A stretch of DNA of 64,000 bases from Nitrospira sp. (GCA_029194725.1 JARFXQ010000004.1:1-64000); one strand, 5' to 3'; counted from the first letter of the stretch, positions 18,432-27,944 are shown. Translations and numbers: made by a program. The notes: generated by a model not told the origin, from the letters alone.

Positions 18432-19259
18432 TCAGTTCATGAACATTCGTACGTGCGCCTTCACGTGCGCGGCGGCCAGGATGTCGAGCGAAGGCGAGAA
18501 TGTCGCCATGTCGTCGAGCGTGGCCCTTGAGGCGCGCTCGTACTCGGCTTCCGCGGTCGTGTTGACTTCGAAGAGAATGGCTTGCGCGTCGAAGTGATGA
18601 ATCTTCATCAACCGCAACGACGCGCTCAGAATCATGCTTGCCGTGCCGTACTGATGCGCGGCAAAGGCATCCTGTTCAAGTAGGCCGAGTCCTGCGAACA
18701 GCAGCCCAAGACCGACCGGATAGGTGCCGGGAGTTTCCTTGCGTTCCACGTGCTCCAACCAATCCGTCAGCAACGACGCCTGGATCAGATGGTTCGACAG
18801 TTCACCGAGCTTCTTTCCCATGCGTACGCTCATGGTCCGCATCTCCTCGTTCATCTTGCGGTTGAAGAGGGCGGTATCGGCTCCTAGCACGCCGGTCATA
18901 TCGTGATCGCAGGCCGAACGGTGCGCCGCCAGCAGAGCGATGGCGTCCGAGGATGCCGATTGGCGGGTTGCGGTCAGGACGAATTGGCGCAGCGTCTCCA
19001 GATCATGAACAAGGTGATGCTGAATCGCGGACTCGAGTCCGTTGGAAAAGGAGAATGCGCCGACCGGAAGCATCGAGTCGCCGAATTGCAGGACACGCAT
19101 CAATTCGACGATCGTCAGTCGATGATCCTGAGATGGGGTCTTTGAAGATGGAGTGCGGTTCGATTCACCATTGCCGCCTGGAGCGGGGGGAGCAATCACC
19201 TCAGGCATTGACGGAGAATGCCCCGGCGAGGTAGGGACGATCTTAGTCTCAATGGACAT
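18432..19259 (-). CDS. ureF: Urease accessory protein UreF
   Basis: A 275-residue all-helical UreF ([20 protein letters not shown], then [11 protein letters not shown], and a long helical body). It bridges UreG and UreD in the activation complex. The ATG at 19259 overlaps the ureE end by 11 bases; the longer upstream frame lies inside ureE. Residues 1-45 form a Pro/Ser-rich extension before the conserved core, longer than in most UreF proteins and of no known function. Confidence 0.95.
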   Translation of the reverse strand: MSIETKIVPTSPGHSPSMPEVIAPPAPGGNGESNRTPSSKTPSQDHRLTIVELMRVLQFGDSMLPVGAFSFSNGLESAIQHHLVHDLETLRQFVLTATRQSASSDAIALLAAHRSACDHDMTGVLGADTALFNRKMNEEMRTMSVRMGKKLGELSNHLIQASLLTDWLEHVERKETPGTYPVGLGLLFAGLGLLEQDAFAAHQYGTASMILSASLRLMKIHHFDAQAILFEVNTTAEAEYERASRATLDDMATFSPSLDILAAAHVKAHVRMFMN

Positions 19260-19851
19260 GATCGTGCGGGTGAGCGTGAGCATGTGGATGATCGTGCTCC
19301 TCCACATGAGAATGCACTGGACCTTCGGCTCCACCGAACAGGCGCCGCGATTCATGGGGCGCGAGGTAAGGAATGACCTCGGACCCAGGGACAAAGTCAT
19401 AGGTGATCCCGTGAAAGGCGTGCGTCTTCATCACAGAGGCCATAACCTTCTTGTCCACCGTCAGAGGGATGTACACCCGATTTCCCTTGACCACGGCGGG
19501 CCAGTGTTGGTTGCCCAAAGCATGGCCTAGCTCCACACAGGTACGAATGAGCGCCTCCGGGCTCTGCGGCCGCATTGTTCCCAATTCAACCACCATTACC
19601 TCCTTCAGGCTGACGCGAGCGATGATGGCGGCCTGTCGCGCTTCGTCCCACACCAGCACGTCGCCATCGCGCAAGAGGACGCCGCGTGGCAGCGATACGG
19701 CCAGATCGACACCATTCTGACTCGACTTCCGCAGCCGACTCTTTTGCGCTTCCCACTGGTCGAGCGCCAGCCAATCCAGCGTCGCCTGCTCCGAACGGAC
19801 CTTCCACGCGGCTTCGTGAATGTTGCCGATGATGGTTTCAATGACGAGCAT
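19249..19851 (-). CDS. ureE: Urease nickel metallochaperone UreE
   Basis: A 200-residue UreE. The N-terminal domain (LVIETIIGNIHEA through LPRGVLLRDGDVLVWDE) is followed by the metal-binding domain (LIRTCVELGHALGNQHWPAV with its conserved His) and a His-rich tail ([20 protein letters not shown]) that stores or delivers nickel. The ATG with GAAGG about 8 bases upstream was preferred over a GTG five codons earlier. It lies between ureC and ureF and overlaps ureF by 11 bases. Confidence 0.95.
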   Translation of the reverse strand: MLVIETIIGNIHEAAWKVRSEQATLDWLALDQWEAQKSRLRKSSQNGVDLAVSLPRGVLLRDGDVLVWDEARQAAIIARVSLKEVMVVELGTMRPQSPEALIRTCVELGHALGNQHWPAVVKGNRVYIPLTVDKKVMASVMKTHAFHGITYDFVPGSEVIPYLAPHESRRLFGGAEGPVHSHVEEHDHPHAHAHPHDHVH

Positions 19852-19884
19852 CCGACGGTCCTTCACCTTCCCCGAAGGTGTGAA

Positions 19885-21603
19885 TCAACTAAAAAAGTAG
19901 AGCTGGTTCAGCGCAATAGACTTGGCCGGCTGGACCGTAGCATGCACCCCGTCCACTGTGACGGCAAAGGTTTCAGGGTTCACCTCGATCTTTGGCGTCA
20001 GCCCGTTGCGCACCATGTCCCGCTTCGTCAGCGTGCGGGTGCCGTACACCGGCATGACTTTGCGTTTCAGGTCCAGCTTGTTCGCGATTCCGTCGTCATA
20101 AGCGGCGCGTGAGACAAAGCTGATGCAGGTCTCGGGCAAGGCCCGGCCGAACGAGCCGAACATCGGACGGTAGGTAACCGGCTGAGGGGTCGGCAGGGAC
20201 GCATTCGGATCTCCCATAATCGACCAGTTGATCAAGCCGCCTTTGATGACCATCTTCGGCTTGGCGCCGAACATAGCGGGCTCCCAAAGGACAAGATCCG
20301 CCATTTTCCCGGGAGTGATCGAGCCGAGGACATGCGAAATGCCATAGGTGATTGCAGGATTGATGGTCAGTTTCGCGACATAACGCAAGACACGGAAATT
20401 GTCGTTATCGGGTGAATCCTCGGGCAACTTGCCGCGGCCCTTTTTCATCGCATCCGCCGTCTGGATCGCCCGTAGCCAGTTCTCACCGACCCTCCCCATC
20501 GCTTGCGAATCGCTCGAGAACATGGAGATCACCCCCATGTCGTGAAGGACATTCTCGGCGGCGATCGTTTCGGGACGGACCCGGCTTTCAGCGAAGGCCA
20601 CGTCCGAGGGCACCTTCGGGTTCAGGTTGTGACAGACCATGATCATGTCGAACAGCTCTGCCATCGTGTTGATCCCGTAGGGCAGCGTCGGGTTCGTCGA
20701 GCTGGGCAATACGTTGAGCTCGCCCGCCACCTTGATGATGTCCGGCGCGTGACCGCCCCCTGCGCCTTCGGTGTGGTAGGTGTGCATCGTGCGACCTTCG
20801 AACGCCGCGATGGTGTCCTCGACAAAGCCGCCCTCGTTGAGGGTATCGGTGTGAATACAGACCTGCACATCCATGTCGTCGGCGACCGAGAGGCTGGCTC
20901 GAATGGCCGAGGGGGTGGTTCCCCAATCTTCGTGAATCTTGAATCCTGCTGCGCCTGCCAACACCTGCTCGACCAGGGGTGCTTCGCCCGAGCAGTTGCC
21001 CTTGCCGAGAAATCCAAAGTTGATCGGCAGCCCCTCGACTGCCCGAAGCATCATTTCAATGTTCCAGCGCCCGGAGGTGATGGTCGTGCCGTTCGTGCCG
21101 TCGGTCGGCCCGATACCGCCGCCGAAGAAGGTGGTGACGCCGTTGCTCAAGGCTGCGTAGACCTGCTGCGGCGAAATCATATGGATGTGCCCGTCGTTTC
21201 CGGCCGGTGTCAGGATCAAGTGTTCACCGGTGATGGCATCCGTGGCCGGGCCGACCGTGAGTCCCGGGGTCACGCCGTCCATGGTGCCGGGATTGCCGGC
21301 CTTACCGACGCCGACGATCTTGCCGTCCTTGATGCCGACATCGGCTTTGACGATGCCGAGGAGCGGATCCACCACCGTGACGTTGGTGATTACCAGATCG
21401 AGGGCGCCTCCCTCGCTCGTGAGTTGATTGTCCATCCCCATCCCGTCACGCAACGTCTTCCCGCCGCCATAGATGGCTTCATCACCGTACACACGTAGAT
21501 CCTTCTCGATCTCGATGTAGAGGTCGGTATCACCCAAGCGGATCTTGTCCCCAACGGTCGGGCCGAACAGGCTGGCGTTTTCCTTGCGGGATATTTGCGA
21601 CAT
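19885..21603 (-). CDS. ureC: Urease alpha subunit UreC
   Basis: A 572-residue catalytic subunit that hydrolyses urea to ammonia and carbamate at a di-nickel centre. Visible ligands are His139 and His141 ([11 protein letters not shown]), the Lys to be carbamylated at 221 with His223 (GFKIHEDWG), His250, His276 ([15 protein letters not shown]), Asp364 ([11 protein letters not shown]), and the flap Cys323-His324 (MVCHNLNP). All are present and the length is standard. The start has AGAGGA 8 bases upstream. The metal loop reads NDGHIHMI where most ureases have IDTHIHFI, and the flap reads CHNLN rather than CHHLD; both are mild departures from the common form. Confidence 0.98.
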   Translation of the reverse strand: MSQISRKENASLFGPTVGDKIRLGDTDLYIEIEKDLRVYGDEAIYGGGKTLRDGMGMDNQLTSEGGALDLVITNVTVVDPLLGIVKADVGIKDGKIVGVGKAGNPGTMDGVTPGLTVGPATDAITGEHLILTPAGNDGHIHMISPQQVYAALSNGVTTFFGGGIGPTDGTNGTTITSGRWNIEMMLRAVEGLPINFGFLGKGNCSGEAPLVEQVLAGAAGFKIHEDWGTTPSAIRASLSVADDMDVQVCIHTDTLNEGGFVEDTIAAFEGRTMHTYHTEGAGGGHAPDIIKVAGELNVLPSSTNPTLPYGINTMAELFDMIMVCHNLNPKVPSDVAFAESRVRPETIAAENVLHDMGVISMFSSDSQAMGRVGENWLRAIQTADAMKKGRGKLPEDSPDNDNFRVLRYVAKLTINPAITYGISHVLGSITPGKMADLVLWEPAMFGAKPKMVIKGGLINWSIMGDPNASLPTPQPVTYRPMFGSFGRALPETCISFVSRAAYDDGIANKLDLKRKVMPVYGTRTLTKRDMVRNGLTPKIEVNPETFAVTVDGVHATVQPAKSIALNQLYFFS

Positions 21604-21662
21604 TGGTCTATCCTCTTTCTTGGCCATCTTGGCCAATTCGTGTGCCTTGCCGGTGCAGCACC

Positions 21663-22097
21663 TTAGGGCTGCTTGCTCTTGGACTTGAATCCACGTTCGT
21701 CGGCGCGGTGCAATCCTTGGTCGAGATTCGGTCGGTAGCCGGGGGTGGGGCCGGTCCCGGTCCAGCCGTCCACCAGGTTGTTGAACCCGTAGATGCGTTG
21801 TTTGCCTCCGAATGGGACCAGCGTCACTTCCTTCTCGTCCCCCGGCTCGAAGCGCAGACCTGTTGACGCCGGAATATCCAACCGCCGGCCAAAGGCTGCT
21901 TTCCGGTCAAATTCCAGAGCGCGATTGACTTCAAAGAAGTGAAAATGGGAACCGACTTGAATGGGGCGGTCCCCGGTGTTACGGACCTTGATTTTGACGG
22001 TGGGTCGCCCCGCATTAATTTCAATGGGCTTGTCGGAAAGGACGTAGCCACCGACTGGTGTCTTAGCCGCTGTGGGTGGTTTTTGAGTTGCCATCAT
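21663..22097 (-). CDS. ureB: Urease beta subunit UreB
   Basis: A 144-residue UreB with the typical core ([58 protein letters not shown]). It packs with UreA and UreC in the trimeric urease. The ATG-ATG pair at 22097/22094 follows GGGAG closely; the first was used. A 20-residue Pro/Ala/Lys-rich N-terminus and a basic tail extend the core slightly. It is 49 bases from ureA and 59 from ureC. Confidence 0.96.
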   Translation of the reverse strand: MMATQKPPTAAKTPVGGYVLSDKPIEINAGRPTVKIKVRNTGDRPIQVGSHFHFFEVNRALEFDRKAAFGRRLDIPASTGLRFEPGDEKEVTLVPFGGKQRIYGFNNLVDGWTGTGPTPGYRPNLDQGLHRADERGFKSKSKQP

Positions 22098-22146
22098 CCT
22101 TGCTCCCTCTGTTGGGTTCAACGTTTGTTAAACGATATCCATCCGG

Positions 22147-22449
22147 CTACTGGATCGGCCCGTGAACGGTCACCAGACGACTGCCGTCCGTAAACACCGC
22201 TTCCAGTTGGACCAGCGGGATCATTTCCGCCACGCCTTCCATGACGTCATCCCTGGTCAATGTAGCCCTCGCTTCTTTCATGACCTGTTCCAGGGACTTC
22301 CCTTCTCGGGCCCCGTCCAGCGCGGAGGCCGTGATCACCGCCACAGCTTCGGGGTGATTCAGCTTCAAGCCTTTCGCTTTGCGCTTGAGGGCGACCTCGG
22401 CCATCATATAGATCATCAATTTGTCCAATTCTCTTGGTGTCAGATGCAT
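22147..22449 (-). CDS. ureA: Urease gamma subunit UreA
   Basis: A 100-residue UreA, full family length ([45 protein letters not shown]-like [20 protein letters not shown]). It is the first gene of the operon ureABCEFGD plus urea channel. Start ATG with AAGGAG 9 bases upstream. Separate gamma and beta genes match the usual bacterial three-subunit urease. Confidence 0.97.
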   Translation of the reverse strand: MHLTPRELDKLMIYMMAEVALKRKAKGLKLNHPEAVAVITASALDGAREGKSLEQVMKEARATLTRDDVMEGVAEMIPLVQLEAVFTDGSRLVTVHGPIQ

Positions 22450-22901
22450 GGCATACTCCTTAGCGGTAGTGCTTGGTTAAGAAGGACAGCAAGACTTTCT
22501 TGAGGGAAGGGCCTGACGTGATCGGCTGATACATCTAAAGTGCGAAAGAGAAAGATCTCCGATGGCTGTTTCGATTCTTCGGAGCGAAGGATGTCGAGAG
22601 AATAAATACATGGGGGGGGGTATTTTTATCTAGAACGAGCTATCTCAGTCAAGCTATTTTTTATGTCCTGAGTTCTGCTGCGGCAAAAATACTCCCTTGA
22701 ACAGCAAGTATAGACTGGTTGTCTTGCCTACATAGTGTTACCCGCTGAAGTCTCGGATGATCCGCTCGATGTCCGCGCGGCCGGTATAAAAGCCTGGAGG
22801 TTCAGTAGCTGAGGCGTGAAGTTGGTGACGAGCCTAGCTCTCTGTCTGATGTAGAACCAAATGTGAGAAATCTGGAAAGGGCGCCTTCTAAACCAATTGA
22901 G
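22450..22901. other. Spacer upstream of the urease operon
   Basis: About 450 bases between the exporter gene and ureA, both minus strand. Apart from the candidate promoter and the G9/C9 tract I see no gene and no strong terminator hairpin; the stretch 22600-22700 is clearly more AT-rich than its surroundings. Confidence 0.45.
22612..22652 (-). promoter_or_regulatory. Candidate urease promoter with C9 tract
   Basis: On the minus strand TTGACT (22652-22647) and GATAAA (22630-22625) are separated by 16 bases, a fair sigma-70 pair. Nine consecutive C (22620-22612) sit where transcription should begin, leaving a leader of about 165 bases to ureA. No NtrC-type or sigma-54 (GG-N10-GC) site was found nearby. 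Confidence 0.4.
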
Positions 22902-24632
22902 TCAAATGGCCGGCTCATTCAAACGGATGGTATAGAGGTAGTGGTACAGCCCGTTGTGGGCCATCAATTGGGTGTGAGTGCCTTCTTCCACCAACTTCCC
23001 CTTGTCCAAGACCAGAATTCGGTCGGCACCTTGGATAGTCGACAGTCGGTGGGCGACGACGAAGGTTGTGCGACCTTCCATGAGTCGTTGAAGGGCTTCC
23101 TGAACCAGCCGTTCCGATTCGGTATCCAGCGACGAGGTCGCTTCGTCTAGTAACAAAATGCGAGGATTTTTCAAGATTGCCCGAGCGATCGCAATGCGTT
23201 GGCGTTGTCCACCTGAGAGGTTGACGCCCTTCTCGCCCACCAAGGTTTGATACCCGTCCGGTAGACCGGTGATGAAGTCATGGGCATGAGCAGCCTGGCT
23301 CGCTTCCCGTACGGCGGCTTCATTCGCTGCCATATCGCCGTAGCGAATGTTGTCGAGAATGGTGCCCCCAAAGAGGATGGTTTCTTGTGGGACAAGCGCA
23401 ATCTGTCGGTACCAACTCTCAACGGTCAGATGGCGCAAGTCTTTACCGTCGACCGTGATGCGACCTTCCGTCGGATCGTAGAAGCGGTGAAGCAGGTTGA
23501 TCACGGTGGTCTTGCCGGCGCCCGTCGGTCCGACTAACGCGACTAGTTCGCCCGGCTTGGCTTCGAACGAAAGGTCGGACAAGACTGGATGACGGGCATC
23601 GTAGCTGAAGTTGACGCCTTCTACCCGCACATGGCCATCGACGGTCACCAGCGTCTGGGCGTCGGCTCGATCGCGAATGTCCGGCTGGGCATCCAGAATC
23701 TCGAAGACCCGCTGCGTCGCTCCTTGGGCCTCCTTGATCTGCGCAAAGACTCGTGCTGCCGAGCTGAAAGGACCGATCAAGATGCCGGCGAACAGGACGA
23801 AGGCGAAGAGATCCCCCGGCGTGACGACCCCGTCGATGACTTGTCTGCCTCCGTACCACAGCACCGCCGTTGCCGATGAGAAGGTCAGAAGGCTGATGAC
23901 CGGAATGAAGACGGCCATGATGGCGGCTCGACGGAGTGTGAGATGAAGCGTGTGATCGACCTGATCCGCGAAACGAGTCTTTTCTCTGTGCGTCTGGACG
24001 AACGACTTGACGATGCGAATGCCGGAAATCACCTCTTCGACGAGGGTGCTGAGCGCGGCTGTCTCGTCTTGGATTGAGGTGGAAAGGGATTTCAACCGGC
24101 GACCGAATAGCTTGGCGACCAGGACCAGTAATGGGAGCAGGATGAGGATCAGGAGACAGAGCCGCCAATTCATCATGAGCAGGAACGTGATACCCCCGAC
24201 GAACGTCACGAGTTGTTTGACGCCGTCGATGGGGGTTTCTGTCACGATGGATTGGATCACCGTCACATCGGTCATCAATCGGGAAAGCAGTTCTCCCGTA
24301 CGGCGGCGAGCAAAAAAACTGACCGTCAGCGTCTGCAGGTGGCTGAAGAGGTGCTTGCGAAAGTCGGCGACGACTTCCTGAGAGACCCATGCCGTCAGAT
24401 AACTATGACCCATCGAGCAGAACCCCTGTAGGATCACCAGGATCAGGAACAGGCCGATCGACTGCGTCATCTTATCGGCATCGTGCTGAACGGTGATGAT
24501 GTCCCAGAGGGTACCGGCCAACCGAACCAACGCGAGATTGATGAGTGCAACCCCGCTCACTAAGAGCCCGGCCAGCATCAAACGCGCCAAATAAGGGCGC
24601 ACGAACGGGAGAAATCTTTTGAAGATCGACAT
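22902..24632 (-). CDS. MsbA-like ABC exporter
   Basis: A 576-residue half-transporter. Residues 1-310 form six membrane helices; the ATPase domain has Walker A GPTGAGKTT (about 365), the signature LSGGQRQR, Walker B ILLLDEATSSLD and the H-loop in VVAHRLSTI. Two copies pair to export lipids or lipid-linked cargo; MsbA itself flips lipid A-core. The similarity does not fix the substrate, and other lipid or multidrug exporters share this form. It follows two small genes on the same strand with an 89-base gap and may be cotranscribed with them. Confidence 0.88.
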   Translation of the reverse strand: MSIFKRFLPFVRPYLARLMLAGLLVSGVALINLALVRLAGTLWDIITVQHDADKMTQSIGLFLILVILQGFCSMGHSYLTAWVSQEVVADFRKHLFSHLQTLTVSFFARRRTGELLSRLMTDVTVIQSIVTETPIDGVKQLVTFVGGITFLLMMNWRLCLLILILLPLLVLVAKLFGRRLKSLSTSIQDETAALSTLVEEVISGIRIVKSFVQTHREKTRFADQVDHTLHLTLRRAAIMAVFIPVISLLTFSSATAVLWYGGRQVIDGVVTPGDLFAFVLFAGILIGPFSSAARVFAQIKEAQGATQRVFEILDAQPDIRDRADAQTLVTVDGHVRVEGVNFSYDARHPVLSDLSFEAKPGELVALVGPTGAGKTTVINLLHRFYDPTEGRITVDGKDLRHLTVESWYRQIALVPQETILFGGTILDNIRYGDMAANEAAVREASQAAHAHDFITGLPDGYQTLVGEKGVNLSGGQRQRIAIARAILKNPRILLLDEATSSLDTESERLVQEALQRLMEGRTTFVVAHRLSTIQGADRILVLDKGKLVEEGTHTQLMAHNGLYHYLYTIRLNEPAI

Positions 24633-24721
24633 CGTAGTCGGGCGGTGTGATCTAACAGGAGTTCGTGTTCCGTGTTACGGCTACGGTCAAATCATACGCT
24701 GACGGGGGTGGGATGAATCGA

Positions 24722-24940
24722 CTAGAGTTGAGCGATCGACTCGATCAGGTTCTTATTGATCGCAACGAAGTCCGACCGGTCTTTCTCATTGATCACGACG
24801 TCTGTCAGACTGATGAAGAGACGTGCTTCTTCGTTGATCGCATCGGAGACACGATTCCGCATCGGAGGCACCAGGAAGTCTCCCACGTAGGTACAATTGA
24901 CCGTCCGTACGCGGATGCGGACTTTCTTCCCTTCGGCCAC
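24722..24940 (-). CDS. Small conserved hypothetical protein
   Basis: A 72-residue protein beginning at GTG with GGGGGAG 7 bases upstream. It looks like one small beta domain (KKVRIRVRTVNCTYVGDFLV, then RVSDAINEEARLFISLTDVV). The pattern of a short strand pair, RxSDxxN and a [LF]xxLTD motif occurs in small proteins that I associate with DUF6812, but I am not certain. It lies 30 bases after the COX24-type mini-gene, so the two probably share a transcript. No membrane segment or signal. Confidence 0.65.
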   Translation of the reverse strand: MAEGKKVRIRVRTVNCTYVGDFLVPPMRNRVSDAINEEARLFISLTDVVINEKDRSDFVAINKNLIESIAQL

Positions 24941-24970
24941 GGTTTTCTCCCCCCGTCACGCCGGCTGAGC

Positions 24971-25066
24971 TTAGCTTTTGCGGCGAAGAAATTTCTGACG
25001 CTGGCGCAGCTTCTTGTACTTGTGCTTCCGCATCTTCTTTCGTCGCTTTTTCAAGACACTTGACAT
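24971..25066 (-). CDS. AURKAIP1/COX24-domain basic mini-protein
   Basis: A 31-residue, extremely basic peptide (MSSVLKKRRKKMRKHKYKKL, then RQRQKFLRRKS). The KKRRKKMxKHKxKKxxxxxK pattern is the signature of the COX24/AURKAIP1 domain, known from a mitochondrial small-subunit ribosomal protein and from short bacterial proteins. Binding to rRNA is the likely role. ATG start with AGGAGA 9 bases upstream. It is first in a run with the gene at 24722. Confidence 0.85.
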   Translation of the reverse strand: MSSVLKKRRKKMRKHKYKKLRQRQKFLRRKS

Positions 25067-25160
25067 GTTCTGTATCTCCTAAAGAGGGGCGAGTCTAAGT
25101 GCTTTCCGCCGAAAATGCAAGCTCACGGCATTCTTTTCCCCTGTGCTATACTGCATTCCC

Positions 25161-25676
25161 ATGTTCGCCCCAAGATTTGACCCTTCACCGGTTACATTCC
25201 TCTCGTGGCTCCTCCTACTCCCTTGTGTGTTGGGCGGATGTCCATCGAAGACCATCCAATACCCAGCAGAACATGAACGACTCCTCCGCATCGATCAAGC
25301 GTTGGAATCCTTACGGAGCGCTTATCAACAAAAGGATCGAGCCCGTTTCCAAGCCATGCTGTTGCCGCTGAATCAACTGGACGAACTGAAACGGCAGGTC
25401 GACATGGATTTCGAAGCCTTTTCCGCGATCTCTCTCGAGTTCAAGATTGAACGGGTGGTGATCGAGAAAGACGATATCGACGTCTTCATCCACTGGCAAG
25501 GGACTTGGAAAAGAAGCGCCGGTGACGTGGGTATCCGGCAACGAGGGTATGCACGATTGCAATGGGCCGGCACGCACTCGATTCTCTTGCGCAGCGCACA
25601 GGGAGATTTGCCCTTCGGAATGAAGACGAAACAGATGCTGTCGGAACCTCTCTCGCCGCCGACCCCACCACAATAA
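25161..25676 (+). CDS. Putative lipoprotein
   Basis: A 171-residue protein with a hydrophobic N-terminus (VTFLSWLLLLPCVLGGCPSK) that includes a lipobox, so Cys28 is probably lipidated after signal-peptidase II cleavage. The remainder is soluble, with a helix rich in Gln/Arg (residues 45-80) and then strands. I do not recognise the family. The ATG follows a TATACT at 25147-25152 at transcript-start distance, so the mRNA may be nearly leaderless; a GTG at 25143 is the alternative. nadB begins 2 bases after the stop, so the two genes share a transcript. Confidence 0.65.
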   Translation: MFAPRFDPSPVTFLSWLLLLPCVLGGCPSKTIQYPAEHERLLRIDQALESLRSAYQQKDRARFQAMLLPLNQLDELKRQVDMDFEAFSAISLEFKIERVVIEKDDIDVFIHWQGTWKRSAGDVGIRQRGYARLQWAGTHSILLRSAQGDLPFGMKTKQMLSEPLSPPTPPQ

Positions 25677-25678
25677 CG

Positions 25679-27313
25679 ATGCCGCGGAGTACGTTTGGAG
25701 CAGATTTTCTCGTCATCGGCAGCGGAGTCGCCGGGCTTCGCGCCGCCCTGGATCTTTGTCGAGTGGGACGGGTGATCGTTCTCACCAAGGGACATCCCTT
25801 ACAAAGCAATTCCATCTTTGCGCAAGGCGGCGTGGCCGTGGCCTTGAGCGAAGAGGATGATGTCTCCATCCATTTGACGGATACCGTGAAGGCAGGACAC
25901 GGCCTGTGTCGTCGTGAGGCAGTGCGTGTGTTGGTTGAGGAAGGACCGGATCGGATTCAAGAGCTCATCGGCTGGGGCGCGAAATTCGATAAATCCGGTG
26001 GAAAGTTTGCTTTTGCTCGTGAAGCGGCTCACAGCCGCAGCAGAATTCTCCGTGCGAGAGGCGATGCGACAGGAAACGAGATGGTACGGGTATTGATGGC
26101 GCAGGCCGCACGACAAAAGTGGATCGTCCGGCTGGATTACCACTTTACCGTCGATCTTGTGGTTGAGGAAGGTCGCTGTTGCGGAGCGGTCGTGCTTGAT
26201 GAACATTCAGAGGAACACCTCATCATTCCGGCAAAAGCCGTCGTCCTGTCGACAGGGGGCGCGGGACAGATCTTTGCGCGAACCACAAATCCGCCCAATG
26301 CGACCGGCGACGGCATGGCCATGGCATTTCGTGCAGGAGCGGAACTCCAAGATATGGAATTCGTCCAGTTTCACCCGACGTCGTTGTACCTGCCGTCGAG
26401 TCCGCCTTTTTTGTTGTCGGAAGCCATGCGAGGAGAGGGAGGTCAGCTGCGGAACAATAGGGGAGAGCCGTTTATGCAACGGTATCACCCGCTCGGCGTC
26501 TTGGCTCCACGGGATATCGTCGCGCGGGCTATCTGGGCAGAAATGGCGGCGACGCGGGCGCGGCATGTCTACCTTGATGTGACTCACTTGGGAGCGAGTT
26601 TTGTCAAACGGCGATTTCCGACGATCTATGCGACGTGTCTACGCCACGATATCGATATCACGGAAGAATGGATTCCGGTCTCTCCGAGCGCCCATTACAT
26701 GATGGGAGGAGTAGCGACTGATATCAATGGAGCCACGACATTGCCGGGCCTTTTTGCGGCGGGCGAGGTGGCTTGCAGCGGTGTGCACGGCGCCAACCGA
26801 CTGGCCAGCAATTCATTGCTGGAGGGATTGGTATTCGGAATGCGGGCCGGTGTTGCCGCTGTAGTCTGGGCCTCTCGCAGTTCGATGCCTGATTTGACTC
26901 ACCACGTGGAGCGTTTGAGGCACGTTCGATTGGAACGATTGGAGGATGCCGAAAAGGTACGCAGCTCCCTTCGACGGACCATGTGGGGGCAGGTGGGGCT
27001 CGTCCGTTCTCGGGAATCGCTCGTTCGCGCCACGGCCCAGCTTGCACGGTGGGAACGGCTGGTGTCCAGGTCCTTTGCGGGGAGAGCCGACCTGGAGGTC
27101 AAGAACATGGTTCAGGTGGCCCATTGCGTTGCGGAAGCCGCGCTCTGGAGAGAAAACAGTGTCGGCGCCCATTATCGATCTGATTTCCCGGGATCCAACC
27201 GGCCGGGCTGGAAACAGCATAGTCACGTGTGTTTAGGGAGCCGAACTACCGGCCGGACTGAATCGAGGACACAGGGGCGGGTCGTGGCATTGCGTGCTCC
27301 GAAGACGGGATGA
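25679..27313 (+). CDS. nadB: L-aspartate oxidase NadB
   Basis: A 544-residue flavoprotein that oxidises L-aspartate to iminoaspartate, the first step of NAD synthesis. The FAD-binding GSGVAGLRAALDL is at about 13-25, followed by NSIFAQGGVAVAL, the substrate region HPTSLYLPSSPPFLLSEAMR with GEGG, and GEVACSGVHGANRLASNSLL. The C-terminal helical domain is complete. The start at 25679 follows the lipoprotein stop and gives a normal length; the longer frame would overlap that gene by 115 bases. The 3' end overlaps a convergent transglycosylase gene by 68 bp. nadA and nadC are not in the window. Confidence 0.95.
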   Translation: MPRSTFGADFLVIGSGVAGLRAALDLCRVGRVIVLTKGHPLQSNSIFAQGGVAVALSEEDDVSIHLTDTVKAGHGLCRREAVRVLVEEGPDRIQELIGWGAKFDKSGGKFAFAREAAHSRSRILRARGDATGNEMVRVLMAQAARQKWIVRLDYHFTVDLVVEEGRCCGAVVLDEHSEEHLIIPAKAVVLSTGGAGQIFARTTNPPNATGDGMAMAFRAGAELQDMEFVQFHPTSLYLPSSPPFLLSEAMRGEGGQLRNNRGEPFMQRYHPLGVLAPRDIVARAIWAEMAATRARHVYLDVTHLGASFVKRRFPTIYATCLRHDIDITEEWIPVSPSAHYMMGGVATDINGATTLPGLFAAGEVACSGVHGANRLASNSLLEGLVFGMRAGVAAVVWASRSSMPDLTHHVERLRHVRLERLEDAEKVRSSLRRTMWGQVGLVRSRESLVRATAQLARWERLVSRSFAGRADLEVKNMVQVAHCVAEAALWRENSVGAHYRSDFPGSNRPGWKQHSHVCLGSRTTGRTESRTQGRVVALRAPKTG

Positions 27314-27944
27314 CGTGCCCGGTCGCGGCAAGGTCGCGGGCGAGGAAGAGTCTATAATATCGCAAGACCTTGCGGACGTATTGACGGGTTTCGTCGATCG
27401 GCGGAAGCGTTCGGTAACGATCGATCACATGCTCCCCCGCGTTATAGGCGGCGAGCGCCAGCGGAAGGTTGCCGCGAAATCGGTCGAGCAACTGACGCAG
27501 GTATTTTGTCCCCCCTCCGATATTGTCCTCGGGATCGTAGAGGTTCCGGACATCCAGCCTCACGGCCGTTTGCGGCATCAATTGCATCAATCCGACGGCT
27601 CCAGCTCGTGATACCGCGCGAGGGTCGAAATCCGATTCGGCCTTGATGATGGCGCGGATAAGAGCAGGGTGAAGTTGATGTTGCCGTGAGAATCGACTAA
27701 TCATCGGATTCAACTCTTCTTCCGAAAGAACGGGATGCAGACGATTCGGGTGGAGGTCGACCCGGTGGTATCGAGCATCAGAGGGAACGTTGGTCAGCGA
27801 TAGTGTCCCTTTAGCATCGACATATTGATAGATCTCTGCCTGATTGTCGCTTGGAACAGTTAACAGAACGCCGCTCAATGCGACAAGGATGGCCATGCCA
27901 GGCCGGCTGATTGAGGTGCGATGTCTGTTATTCAGTTTCGGCAT
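27246..27944 (-). CDS. Lytic transglycosylase (DUF4124-SLT)
   Basis: A 232-residue exported protein. A hydrophobic signal (GMAILVALSGVLLTV) is followed by a DUF4124-like strand pair (EIYQYVDAKGTLSLTNVP) and a soluble lytic transglycosylase domain from about 85. The catalytic Glu is 103 in AIIKAESDFDPRAVSRAGAV, then GLMQLMP and LALAAYNAGE. It cleaves peptidoglycan between MurNAc and GlcNAc in the periplasm. The second in-frame ATG was used as start. Its last 68 bases lie inside the end of nadB on the other strand, an unusually long convergent overlap. Confidence 0.9.
   Translation of the reverse strand: MPKLNNRHRTSISRPGMAILVALSGVLLTVPSDNQAEIYQYVDAKGTLSLTNVPSDARYHRVDLHPNRLHPVLSEEELNPMISRFSRQHQLHPALIRAIIKAESDFDPRAVSRAGAVGLMQLMPQTAVRLDVRNLYDPEDNIGGGTKYLRQLLDRFRGNLPLALAAYNAGEHVIDRYRTLPPIDETRQYVRKVLRYYRLFLARDLAATGHVIPSSEHAMPRPAPVSSIQSGR

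Noticed and set aside
20503..21498. 331-codon plus-strand frame opposite ureC
   Set aside because: Shadow of ureC codon usage; ureC is complete and unambiguous on the other strand.
22625..22652. Sigma-54 promoter for the urease operon
   Set aside because: No GG-N10-GC pair with correct flanks was found upstream of ureA; a sigma-70-like pair fits better.
23443..24390. 315-codon minus-strand frame overlapping the ABC exporter in another register
   Set aside because: The exporter frame carries all Walker motifs; this one is rich in Arg/Ser/Pro as expected for an off-frame reading.
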